Origin: Asterias amurensis | Lineage: Eukaryota; Echinodermata; Asteroidea; Forcipulatida; Asteriidae | Assembly: GCF_032118995.1 (NCBI RefSeq) | Contig: NC_092648.1 | Coordinates: 21,852,450-21,916,449, forward strand | Direction of reading: 5' to 3' | DNA length: 64,000 bases | Part shown: in pieces, positions 24,201 through 34,900 of the stretch | Numbering within the stretch: position 1 is the first letter of the stretch | How the letters are laid out: each line of letters starts with the position of its first letter | Position numbers and translations under genes: made by a program | The notes under the pieces: model-generated | What the model was told of the DNA's origin: nothing | Seen by the model: the letters and a program-made list of their open reading frames with translations, nothing else | The model's database searches: none

Positions 24201-24833
24201 AAAATGTTCATATATCAATTATAAAATTAGTCTCATCTTAAAAATATATTACATGATGCAAGTAATCATTATGTTTAAAACCAAGCACCTTGCAAAAACG
24301 AGAGCTTATTCTATCCTGTGTGCAAAGTGATTGACATCAAAAATGTAAGTTATTATCCATATTGTCCATGGATCCCACATTAGTATTTCAATCACACTAC
24401 ACCCAGTAATAACCATGTAGATGTACATGTACGTATGTAGATGTACAACACAGTCATTCATGGCATGAAATTCATCCTTGCTGTATATTTACATAATGAC
24501 ATCTCCATGCAGTTTTATCAGTTATGATAATGATGTCACTCTCTGTATCCATGGCTTCACGGTGAACAAAGCACTTTCTACTGACAAAGCCATACTTTTG
24601 TTCTTCGCACTAAAGGCATCAATCCAGTGCAACATGTGATTCAGACAGTTCAATCCTTACGTGACTGACGAAAAATCAATTTCTAGAATAGCAGCTGTGC
24701 CATTCACGATCTCTATCTTCACTTCAAACACACTCAAGTCAGTATTTCCTAAACATCGTGGCTGTCAGTGTAGCTTCAATGTGGTGCAGCATGGCAGGGA
24801 TTCCAAACCCTTTCATCTTTCAAAGGGAGATGT
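21251..24833. other. Repeat-poor stretch downstream of YPEL5
   Basis: About 3.6 kb with none of the foldback families that crowd the rest of the window, apart from a short GGTAGGGCACC-like block near 22970 and 51110. It is AT-rich without long open frames. Because it follows the YPEL5 stop on the minus strand, part of it may be a long 3' untranslated region; an AATAAA signal (minus strand) stands at 23758-23763. This is inference. Confidence 0.4.
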
Positions 24834-25193
24834 TCATATTTCTCCAAGATGTTCCTCGATTCCTTCGCTCTCCGTGATGAGCGCCCTCTCTAAGATCACT
24901 TTCCCCTCTTTATAGCGTTGGCTCTCCTCCGTGGCAAACTCATAGATCCAACCAAGTTTGGAGTCGCAGTTTTTACAGAAAACATCACGAACGATGTGTC
25001 TCCCAGTGAGCATGACACGGTCCTGGACCTCACTAAAGGATAGATTGACGACCTTCTTGAACAGGAACGCTCTACCCGTTGAACCAGTAAACCGTGTTGA
25101 CATCAACTCAATCCTGTTTGTTAGAACGGTGTCACAATTTGCACAAGAGAATAATCTCGTGCCTCCAATATGCTCAAGAAATATCCTCCCCAT
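24834..25193 (-). CDS. YPEL5: YPEL5, yippee-like zinc-binding protein
   Basis: A single coding exon of 119 residues starting [20 protein letters not shown]. Human YPEL5 starts [20 protein letters not shown] and has 121 residues. The yippee zinc-binding pattern C-X2-C-X52-C-X2-C is complete at residues 17, 20, 73 and 76, and RVMLTGRH and [12 protein letters not shown] are conserved. In animals YPEL5 is part of the CTLH (GID) ubiquitin ligase system and localises to centrosome and spindle. The frame is open upstream to a non-ATG codon, but an AG acceptor at 25226-25227 marks the exon start and the ATG at 25193 matches the family start. The 5' untranslated region is therefore spliced. Confidence 0.96.
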   Translation of the reverse strand: MGRIFLEHIGGTRLFSCANCDTVLTNRIELMSTRFTGSTGRAFLFKKVVNLSFSEVQDRVMLTGRHIVRDVFCKNCDSKLGWIYEFATEESQRYKEGKVILERALITESEGIEEHLGEI

Positions 25194-25285
25194 GTTGTCC
25201 GGCTCCTTTGTTATCTCCAAATATTCTGGGGGGGAAAAATTATAATAACAACCATCATTTACACGTATAGGCTAACACTTTATAA

Positions 25286-25439
25286 TTGTTTCTAAAATGC
25301 TTATTATTTGAGGTATTTCTAGCTACGTTCAATTGTATAAGGCCCAACAATGGAGGAATAAATCATACAAAACAAGACCAACGCAAAATCCTTCTCTTAG
25401 CAATAATTGTAAAAAGCGGGTCACTTGGGGCTGGCCCGG
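25286..25439. other. Intron of YPEL5 5' region, no feature
   Basis: Nothing recognisable between the YPEL5 splice acceptor and the next repeat. Confidence 0.4.
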
Positions 25440-25665
25440 GGTGCTCTGACGTCACCACAAGAAGGGTCACGATATGATACAATATTTTTTTTCTCCAGGT
25501 GGAACGTGGGTAAAATATCTGCACACGTTCGTCCTGAAAAAAAATAGCAGACTTTTTCAGGACGTGAGGTAATTATCAGTGCCCACGTTTGTCCTGGAAA
25601 AAATAAAATACGCAACTTGGATGAGCACACCGGGGTCGACAAAGGGAAGCTAAACGATTGCAACC
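25440..25665. mobile_element. GTCGACC-type terminal repeat element, copy 2 (reversed)
   Basis: The reverse complement of its right end (TGCAATCGTTTAGCTTCCC, GTCGACCCCGGTGTGCTCAT) matches the left end at 18722. Two internal ACGTTTGTCCTG/ACGTTCGTCCTG blocks lie in tandem. Confidence 0.55.
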
Positions 25666-25684
25666 ATTGTGTCAAGACCAGAAC

Positions 25685-25770
25685 TCAAAACCACTCACAC
25701 TCTGCTGATTAAAAACACCATAGCTTGAGTCCAGTACGCTTGACCGCTCGGCCACGAATAAAACATTTAT
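25685..25770 (-). repeat. tRNA-Leu-like remnant
   Basis: On the minus strand GTGGCCGAGCGGTCAAG resembles a leucine or serine tRNA A box with a D arm, followed by an anticodon-like CTCAAG and a degraded B box. It lacks a clean acceptor stem, so it is a tRNA-derived repeat or pseudogene rather than a working tRNA. Confidence 0.5.
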
Positions 25771-26649
25771 CTATCAGGGAAAACAAACCTGACGAAAAAA
25801 GCTATTGTAGAGAGGACAAAAGGATTTGATAGTACAAAGCATCGTTCTTTAGGTCAAAATTGCCTGACAGTGTTGGGTGAATTCAATGCTTTATGCGTAT
25901 GAATGGACTATAAAAGCCAAACATAACAGGATTCTATAGGGCAGGTAGCTGTGATGTGTCTCTACATGATCAAGATAAGCAGTCAACAGAAACATTTTCA
26001 ACACAAAATGTGTAAAATCCCTTCATAGTGCAGTTGCATACATTATTTCAACAGGCATCGTTTAATCAGTTTTCATCCCATCAAGGCGCTTTTCTTCGTC
26101 TAGACATTCCATTCACAAAAGCCATGTTAGATTCATTTAATTATACTACTTCTTGGTGCATAAATTACCTGTATTTTAAGATCAAGCTGTAGCTTCTGCC
26201 TTTGAGATGTGTTCAATCTGACTCTCTTGAGCTACAATGTATCAAGGAGGTAGTTATGGACAGCCGGAATGAAATGCTGTATTCTGCAACCCACTGATGT
26301 TATATATGCAAAACATTAAACAGCTGATTGCTAGATGTGGAGGCCTATAGAGGCTGTGTGCTGAAGATCTGTGCATATACAGTACCTGCACACAACAGGG
26401 TACAGAGAATGAGAGATTACACATTGATCAATATTCATTTCTCCATGCAGGCTGAGTGAATAGAGCTATATAGGCCTAGAGCTTACTAGGGCTGACAGTG
26501 ACATGCTCAACATTGCTAATGTATAAATGGGTTGATGGACTGGGTGGCAAAATGCAAACACTAGGGAGTGCTGAGGTTGGGATGGGTAGGGTGACACATA
26601 GTGAGGTATTATTTTGATTGGAGAGGATTTTGAATAGCTCTAGGTGACA

Positions 26650-26930
26650 TTAAAGGGACACATAGCCTGGATCGGGCGAGTTGGTCTCTGAAAAGCGTTT
26701 GAAAACTGTTTGCTGTAAATAAAAGAGGATTTGGAAAGATGTTTTAAAACTAAATATAATGGTCCACACAAAAATGCCTCGAAATTGCACGGTTTTCCTT
26801 GTACGTCATGAACTAACAGGGCACGCCATTTCGTGAAGTCAAATTTTTGACCCCACAAAATGGTCGACCATGTTAGTTTGCAAAATAAATGAAAAACCAG
26901 GCAATTTTGAGGCATATTTGAATGGGTGGC
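26650..26930 (+). mobile_element. Foldback family B, partly rearranged copy
   Basis: It begins TTAAAGGGACACATAGCC and passes through GAGTTGGTCTCTGAAAAGC to a central TTTTTGACCCCACAAAATGG hairpin. The second arm is short. Confidence 0.72.
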
Positions 26931-26969
26931 ATGATAGGGCAGGGTTTAATAATTCTAGCATAGAGCTAG

Positions 26970-27395
26970 CCAGGGCCCAATTTCAAAGCTGTTTTAAAAG
27001 CAGGAAATACTGCATATAAAATGTCTGTGCTAAGAAAACACCGAGTTGGGCACCAATTGCAATAAGCCTTTTTGAGGTATTGCGGACACAATGCTACAAC
27101 ACTGTAAAGTTGTGGTAAATTTGTGCGTATTGACCATAGAAATAGAGCGTATGTTATTCAGTGAAGTGCGCATTTTAGGCGACGCTGCGTTTACACGTAA
27201 ACCTAATGACTACCAACATGGTGAGCGTGGCATCAGTCGCGGCGTGTGACACGCGTGTATCACGTCCACCATACCTCAAAAAGGCTTATTGCAACAATGT
27301 AACCATGGAATTTTGGCAGGTAAACAGTTTATGTTAAGCATGATTTTCTGTGCTTAGCAAATTTGTATGCTTACACTTGGTCCCAGGTGTTAAAG
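26970..27395. mobile_element. GGGCCCAATTTCA-type repeat with a nested insertion
   Basis: Outer sequence GGGCCCAATTTCAAAGCTG and the mirrored GCTTAGCAAATTTGTATGCT belong to a repeat also seen at 32205, 55431 and 60955. A separate element at 27063-27288 interrupts it. Confidence 0.6.
27063..27288. mobile_element. 226-bp inverted-repeat element flanked by TTGCAA
   Basis: Ends TAAGCCTTTTTGAGGTAT and ATACCTCAAAAAGGCTTA are perfect inverted repeats. TTGCAA stands directly on both sides (27057-27062 and 27289-27294), a possible 6-bp target duplication, and it interrupts a GGGCCCAATTTCA repeat. Confidence 0.75.
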
Positions 27396-27765
27396 CCATT
27401 GGACCCTTTCGGTAAACAGTATTGTCCAAGGCCCACACTTCGTGTATCACAACTTCTATATCAAATAACAAACCTGTGAAAATTTGGGCTTAATCGGTCA
27501 TCGGAGTCGGGAGAAAATAACGGGAAAACCCACCCTTGTATCCGCGCGTTTCGCCGTGTCGTGACATGTGTTTAAAATAAATCCGGAATTCTCGTTAATG
27601 AGAATTGATATTGTTTTACTGTTTTCTCAAAAAGTAAAGCATTTCATGGAATCATATTTCAAGAGAAGTATTTCACCACTACCTTCTGTAAACCCTGTAG
27701 GTTATTTGTAAATCTGTGAACTTTTTTCTTTTTTTTCTGTACCGAAAGGGTCCAATGGCTTTAAG
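27395..27765. mobile_element. Foldback family C, full copy with TTAA flanks
   Basis: TTAAAGCCATTGGACCCTTTC at the left and GAAAGGGTCCAATGGCTTTAA at the right are perfect inverted ends. The centre is TTCTCGTTAATGAGAA. Confidence 0.87.
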
Positions 27766-28095
27766 GGCACTTGATATGCTGGAATAGAGAAAAAGGGGGT
27801 CCTTCCTCGCGTGGATTGGGTGAACTATGAGAACCTGTTCGTTGCCTCCAGGGATGATTTGATTATGTTGCAACCCTGCCTCTATTATCTAAACAGATTT
27901 ATAATGGACCTTCACAAGTTCCCAATGTATGCAAATTGAACATTACATCTGCAAAACTGTTGGGAAAAATTAGGGAACATCATGCTCAGTTGTGTGGGGC
28001 TGATGGTGGTGTTGGTGGGCATGACACACACATTTCTGCATCTGCCTCATCACAATCCATGGCATATTTGCCAGCTAATAGTGTCTGTGCTCATT

Positions 28096-28240
28096 ATACA
28101 ATTGTTGCACCCTGTGACGGGGTCCAGTGGCGTTTTGTACAACGGAGGGGGGAAATGGCACCGAGGCGAAGCCGAGGGTGCCATTTTCCCCCCAGGGTGT
28201 ACAAAACCCCTGAACCCCAATCACAGCGTGCAACAATTAT
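28096..28240. mobile_element. Short foldback element of about 145 bp
   Basis: Arms AATTGTTGCACCCTG and TGCAACAATT enclose GGGGGGAAATGGCACC and GGTGCCATTTTCCCCCC. The loop is a GAGGCGAAGCCGAG stem. Confidence 0.8.
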
Positions 28241-28935
28241 TTGTTATACCTTGGTAACATAGCATATTTCATGGGAAAGGCTATGTTACATTCACAAGTG
28301 ACTTCTCGTTATATTTAATTGCTTATCAAATGTCTGTTTTCCAGAAGAGGGTTGTTTTGTCAGGCAAACATTGAGGTCCTAATTGACATATTTTTTTAAT
28401 GGAAATTTAAGTTTAAAAACATCAACTCCCAAAAACAGCACATCACTGGTTTTTAGTTTTTTTGGTCAGCCCCCTCAATTACATGAGCAAAAGCATATTG
28501 CTGTGGGGCTCTATCCAATGTTGGAACATGAAATACATATGAGCGCCAGTTCAGCAGAATGTCTTGATCTCGACTGCAATAATCATTTTCTGCACTGATC
28601 TATTGTTTAATAATATTAATAACAGCAGGCATTTAGGCAAAACTAAATAATCACTGCGCAGTTGTTTTGTGTTTTTGTTTTTTGCACTGCTGATTAAAAA
28701 CATTTACATGACGTTCAGAGGAGAAAAGATTCTTTCCAAAGAAGTCCACATACTTGGCAACTAATAACTTCTAAAGTTGTGTGTCCTTGGATAATTCTAC
28801 CTCCATGATTTGGGTGAGGGGTCCATAGTTTTATGGGTTTGCAATAGAGGGCACGTTATTGATTCATAACACAATCAACTGACCCTGAACTGGTCAAACA
28901 GGTGACAATGTTTTTCTTAAAGCCGCTTCACTGGA

Positions 28936-29553
28936 CCATGGAGGAAGGAAGAGAAGGAGCTCGAACGAAGGGACTTCAAAAGTCAAACCCGTGTTACCGT
29001 GGTCGTTTAACAACACCTCGTAATCATCCACATACCTTATACAAACAATGGGCGACCTGGCATCTATTTGAGTTGGTGCGAGCGCACTTGGTTCTTCACT
29101 CAACTATGGTGTCGTGTGTCATATGGATATAATACATAAATTTTTTTTTTGAGACCTGATAAAAATTGTGTACACTTTCGCCCCCAAATCGAAAAACACA
29201 ATTGAATACCAACCACCCTCGTGTGCTAGTACCCAAATTTTGAGCTAGCTAGCGAAAGTCACAAAAAATGTAAAACTATGCCATGATGTTTTCGTGAAAC
29301 ACCACAAACGGTAAATGAAAACGTGTATAATCACAATTCTTGTCTCCAATGATTCAACTTAACACGAAGGCAACGGTGCAGTCTGGCGGTACCACACCTT
29401 CTGTACGAAGAGATCTAATCCTGCTCGTTAATCGGCTGTCCAGCTGGAGGTCTCCTATCTTTTTCCACTGGTCAGACAGGGGCATTGTCAGGCTGTTCTT
29501 TGGTACTCTGCGGTTTTGCAGGTCGTTCGAGCTCCTTCTCTTCCTTCCTCCAT
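28936..29553. repeat. Widely spaced perfect 32-bp inverted repeat
   Basis: The 32 bases at about 28937-28968, starting CATGGAGGAAGGAAGAGAAG, are repeated as exact reverse complement at about 29522-29553. Between them lie about 550 bases of unrelated DNA. This may be the ends of an unknown element or a duplicated exon fragment; neither is clear. Confidence 0.6.
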
Positions 29554-30177
29554 GACTGGATTATTCTTGTTTTTTTTAGTTGACTTGGTGAGTTATGACA
29601 TTGTTAAAGGAATCCATAAGGTTTATCGCGATTCAGAACCACAATGCATTATGGGTAGGCGGAGGGAGCATTCGACGCTGCAGTGTAGTTGTGCACGACG
29701 TGCGCACACATGTTCAACATCGGTAAACTTTTGGGTAAACTGATGATAACATTAACCATTTTTGTGTCAAAAAGATTCAATTTTCGTTTCAATTCAATTC
29801 CCTTTTATAACATTATTAACAACAAAACACAACATGAAATAATAGTTCAAGACTGTATTATTAATTTAAAGTAATTAAAATATAGCCTTGCTCTTGTTGG
29901 TACGTATTTCTCTAAGCTATGGCCATCCCCATTGCACTAACAACACACACAGCAGCAGTACCATACACACATTCATTGAATAAACACAACAACATTAGTC
30001 ATAGTCACCCATCCCATACTACAGTTAACAGTCAGTCAGCATGCATAAACACAGTACAGGAAGGAATGGAATGCTGCCATCAAAATCGAGCATCTCTAGG
30101 AGATCTTTACGTACATTTGGGTGGAAATTAGTCCACAATTACCTTGTTTTACAAACCAACTCGTCGCAATAACCTAC

Positions 30178-30270
30178 CTTGATATTCCTTCAGCGAGGTA
30201 CACTGCAAATCGTTCGGGAACAATACGAAATTTCATGCACAAAATGCCCAGTTCAAGACCTTTAATTATT
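30178..30270 (-). other. Possible non-coding first exon of YPEL5
   Basis: On the minus strand the sequence ATATCAAGGTAGGTTATT at 30178 is a strong splice donor (AAG|GTAGGT). It lies about 100 bases downstream of a CRE and an ETS site and could splice to the YPEL5 acceptor at 25225. The link is inferred from strand, order and signal strength only. Confidence 0.35.
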
Positions 30271-30280
30271 AAAGAGAACT

Positions 30281-30311
30281 GCACTTCCGCGGACAAAACA
30301 TAATGACGTCA
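30281..30311 (-). promoter_or_regulatory. CRE plus ETS promoter signals
   Basis: TGACGTCA at 30304-30311 is a perfect CRE. GCGGAAGTGC (minus strand) at 30281-30290 is an ETS-type site. This pair is common in animal housekeeping promoters. The nearest downstream minus-strand gene is YPEL5. Confidence 0.4.
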
Positions 30312-30340
30312 TGGGGTCAACAGCTGATTAGTACGTAAGG

Positions 30341-30371
30341 GACACGGGCATGCAGCACGCATGCCCGTGTC
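30341..30371. repeat. Perfect GC-rich hairpin beside the CRE
   Basis: GACACGGGCATGC and GCATGCCCGTGTC form a 13-bp stem with loop AGCAC. It lies 30 bases upstream of the CRE relative to minus-strand transcription. Confidence 0.75.
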
Positions 30372-31404
30372 AGAGCTATGGTTTTGCATAGTATTTGTTA
30401 CTTTGGCCCAATCGGAAGTTAATATTTTTTTATTACTGATAACAATAAATTTACATACAAAATAATCATTGCATTTTAATCCATTTTGAATACAACAAAA
30501 AATGTACTTATTATTTATTAGTACAGTCTTTTCCTAACCTCTTACAAAAACGAAAGTAAAACGGATTTCTTTTTGTAAAGTATGATTTGTAAAGTAAGCA
30601 GCTAGGATGACAGAGTTTATAATCATTCATCATAAATTAAAGTAGTTACTTTCAAAACAGGTCATTTCTGGAAAAAAAAATTCCCCCAAATTTGCTTGAG
30701 AAGATTTGTGACACTGTTGTGCTTAAAAATACAGACTTTTTTTACTAGAAAGATTTCCAAAAACTGTACAACGAAAGCCTTAATAAATCCTTAAGAAAGC
30801 CTTAATGTTTTTATATCACAACATTTCCAAAAAGTAAAATGTTGTCACTTTGTTGCTCTCTCTTGGTGAAAACAAAACATATTTTTAATCAGGACACTCT
30901 GGTCTGGGTCGAGTACTACAGAAGTAAACCGATTAAGTTTTTGTAGGGATATGTTTTGGAATAATCAGAGTTTAACAGTTATCGAGTTTGCAGCATTCAT
31001 ATCGATCAAATACTGGTATTAGGCAATCTGGGGGGGGGAGGGGGTACAGCGAGTTTGCACACCATTGGAAACAAGGTTGAGAGGAGGTCGTAATTGAATG
31101 ATAAAAAAATACATATTCATTAACTATACTGTCCAAATCAAGACAAACAAAAAAACTCCACAGGACAGTAAAACTTAAATGAAATATTGTAAGACACAAA
31201 GAAACAGGAACAACCAATCCTTTGAGAGCACTATTTACAACTGATTTTATTGCAAAAAAACACAAACGATTACATGTACAATTACTATAAACGTGTACAA
31301 ATGTATTAATTTGCGCTGTGGCTGCAATACAGGCCGGTAACCAGGGCTACCCCCCCACTTTCATAAGGACTCTATGAATCAGAAAATGAGTGCACTACAA
31401 AACT
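30372..31404. other. AT-rich intergenic DNA between YPEL5 promoter region and DDX28 3' end
   Basis: No gene, RNA or named repeat seen. Contains a G tract near 31030. Confidence 0.5.
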
Positions 31405-31735
31405 AAATCGAATCCCCAGCAGTGACACTTGTGTCTTTAAGCAAGACACTTAACAATGCTTCGTCCTTCGGATGGGACAAGAGGCCATGTGTTATGTAAC
31501 ACATGTAAAAGAACCCAGTGCACTTTTTGAAAAAAAATGGGTTCGCCCCGGTATTCCTGGTCCGTTCAGCAGCAAATTGCGCCACAGCACCTTTACATGG
31601 TGCTATCAGAATTAGGTTTCATAATTCAAATGAAGTCCCAGGAGCATCACTGGGTGACGCACATGTGCGCTATATAAAAAGCCACAGTTATTATCATCAT
31701 TATTATTATTATTTATTTTATTTATATTATTCGAC
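31405..31735 (+). repeat. SINE with (ATT)n tail
   Basis: The body reads CACTTGTGTCTTTAAGCAAG, GTAAAAGAACCCAGTGCAC, GCGCCACAGCACCTTTACAT and ends GCGCTATATAAAAAG followed by an ATT/TTA microsatellite. The same body occurs at 56990-57250. Confidence 0.7.
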
Positions 31736-31927
31736 AGTTTACAGCACCAAACTGTAGTCCAACACACATTCTGTCATGTAAAAAGATGTCTTAGGATCAT
31801 GGTATAAACATGAGTATACACGAATGCAGCATCACCACCGACATTCAAGTTGTCTTGAAGACAAGCAGGGTACAAAACATCGAGAACAAACCGGCTGTTT
31901 TATAAAGCCAACACTTCCTCAAAAGAG

Positions 31928-31969
31928 ATTTATTACATCCTGCAAGTTTACTAATATTTATAGTTTATT
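31928..31969 (-). terminator. Polyadenylation signals of DDX28
   Basis: AATAAA occurs twice on the minus strand, at 31964-31969 and 31928-31933, 17 and 53 bases past the stop codon region at 31986. Spacing fits a short 3' untranslated region. Confidence 0.55.
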
Positions 31970-31985
31970 CTTAGTGAACACATTG

Positions 31986-34900
31986 TTATCGTAAGAATAT
32001 GTTGGTTTCATCATTGTCAACCAGTCTCCGTACATGCTTCTGCTTGATGTTAGCATCAACTCTAGGAAGATTCTCACGAACTCTTACAGCTCTCTGAAAA
32101 ACAAATATAGTTAATTGATAAGATTAAAATTTGTAAAATTCTTAAATTTGGTTTAAACTAGACCAAATTTCATTAAGCTGATAGGCAGATAATACCGCTT
32201 GACAAATTTGTTTGCTAACAAAAATTGATTGGGGCACCAATCACAAAAATTTAAATGTAAAGTAATTTTGCCTGGTAAATGGTAACCTCTATTTCTATTT
32301 CTGCTTAGCAAGTGTTTTGTGCTTACAGGCTTTATAAAACTGGGCCCTGGTCACTTGTTACCGAGCACACTTGATGGTCTAGTGGTAAGACATTTGCTAT
32401 AGAATGGTGGGGTTTTAGGTTCAAATCCCACCTTAGATGTATGTCTGTGGTGTTTGGGTTTTGTATTTGCAGGACTCGGGAAAGCACTGGGTATACGGTG
32501 CTTAGCACACACCAGTGCAATAAACACTAAATAGTATTCTTGAACTTTTTACACATTTTGAAACATTTGCATTGTGATTAAGGTAAACCTTTTAACAATC
32601 TACCCAACCACCTTTTTTGAATTCTTGGATTAGTTTACTGTAATTCTTTCAAGAAAACAGAAACAATTTGTAGTGTTTTAATGTCTCTGTATTTGATTAT
32701 CAAATTAGATACAAAAGCTTTTCCTGAAGTGTTTCTAATGGGCCAATTTGATCATGCAGAAAAAGGTAGTTTCTAATAAAATTATAGTATCAACTGGATT
32801 TTACAGTACAATCCGCGGAAAAGTAAAAATAATCCAAGTTGTGGAAAATAAAAAATTCACCAAATTCAACATTTCTTTGACAATGACTTCTAAAGGTATA
32901 TTTTACCTCAATGGCTTTCACCAAGTCCACATCCCACTTCTGCACAACGAAATTAGTCACATGTCCAATGCCACTGCTGTTCACTCGCCCTACCCTGCCC
33001 ACTCTGTGGATGTAGTCTGACATGAAAGTCGGAAAGTCAAAGTTGATGACATGCCTTACCTGTTACAGATCGGTTATAGAATAAAAACATTTATGTTTTT
33101 TTTTTACAGTGAATTGGTAACCAGGTGGTGTTCGTAATCAAAAACTGGCCAGAGCGGGATTTGAAACAAAATTTGCGAGCAGGCGCCCTATCAACTGAGC
33201 TATCTAGCCCTATGTTGGTGGTCTCCCTATTGGGTCTGTATCTTTATTTGGGGATGCCAGTCAAGCCATACAATGATTAACTGTCATATAGGAAGGGATC
33301 ACACCCAAGTTTATGATACAATCTCAGAAGCGGCAGCCAGGGGATCACCTTCAAAGGGGATGCAACTTTTTGTTTCAGATGTCATTCAAGTACGAAAGAC
33401 AAGGCAAATTTACATGGCACATTTTAAATGATTTGGGGTTTAACAAAGAAAAATATACTAGAGCAAGATTTGAACCAACGACCTTCGGATTGACGTGCCT
33501 AATTAAAATTTGTATACTTCTATCTCAGAAATTAAATGAAGGGATTGACTTTTACCTGGATCATGTCCATGCCTCTTGAACCGATGTCCGTGCAAACCAA
33601 GACATTACTAACTCCTGTTTGGAAAGAACTTACTATCCCAACCCGTTCCTGAGGACAACAAAAATACAGTTCAATAATAATTCAACAAAATACAGTATTT
33701 CTACATAAAGCCAACCCTTACACAATACTTAAACACCATTAATTAATTGATAACAGGGGGAAGGAGACAAAAACTGCTACCGATGACTTACTGAAGAACA
33801 AACTGCATAGAAGGAGCAATTTAACACAAGAGCCATATTCAAAATTACTTACAAGGTACTTAATGCTTATGCACACACTAGTGGAGCTTCTTGTTCGTGT
33901 CTGTCGCTTTGAATGGTTTTGATTAAGCCTGGATGACTAGTGAAATTTACTACTCGATTAGTCATGCTTCAAATAGTTGGGACTTTGACACTAGTTGCAA
34001 TAATTCCCAAGATGCATTGTGGTGCAATATAGTAAAGTTCATGCTAAAAGGATTGAAGGATTGTGTCACTGATGTCTGATTGTGTTTCGTAAGTAAATTA
34101 TATTGTTGTGAATATTCATGAGTGAAAAATTTGGTTCACCGAGCAGGAAGTTGTGACTATTTTTGTAGTAGTCATATAACTGAGTAGTTGAAAAACGGTA
34201 GTCGCAACTCTAGACTAAGCAATCACTAGTCGCGACTTCGACACTAGTCGCACTGTTCGCCCATGCTTAATTTTGCTGAACTTCTGAGGAGGGGTTTCAC
34301 AGAGTGGAATTCCAGGTGGCTAAAAGGGTTTTTATACCTTTTGTAGATCACGTTCTGGGCCAGAACATAAACCTTTGTAGATCACGTTCTGGGCCAGAAC
34401 ATAAACCTTTGTAGATCACGTTCTGGGCCAGAACATAAACCTTTGTAGATCACGTTCTGGGCCAGAACATAAACCTTTGTAGATCAGGTTCTGGGCCAGA
34501 ACATAAACCTTTGTAGATCACGTTCTGGTCCAGAACATAAACCTTTGTAGATCACGTTCTGGGCCAGAACATAAACCTTTGTAGATCACGTTCTGGGCCA
34601 GAACATAAACCTTTGTAGATCACGTTCTGGGCCAGAACATAAACCTTTGTAGATCACGTTCTGGGCCAGAACATAAACCTTTGTAGATCACGTTCTGGGC
34701 CAGAACATAAACCTTTGTAGATCACGTTCTGGGCCAGAACATAAACCTTTGTAGATCACGTTCTGGGCCAGAACATAAACCTTTGTAGATCACGTTCTGG
34801 GCCAGAACATAAACCTTTTGTAGATCACGTTCTGGGCCAGAACATAAACCTTTGTAGATCACGTTCTGGGCCAGAACATAAACCTTTGTAGATCACGTTC

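Noticed and set aside
25194-25220. Nine extra N-terminal codons for YPEL5 beginning at a TTG
   Set aside because: The first codon is not ATG and a splice acceptor lies just upstream; the ATG at 25193 matches the family start.
27936-28262. 108- and 91-codon frames on the plus strand
   Set aside because: They overlap a foldback element and show no conserved features.
28899-29132. Open frames beginning MEEGREGARTKG
   Set aside because: Short, without family features, and based on one arm of an inverted repeat; kept only as an observation.
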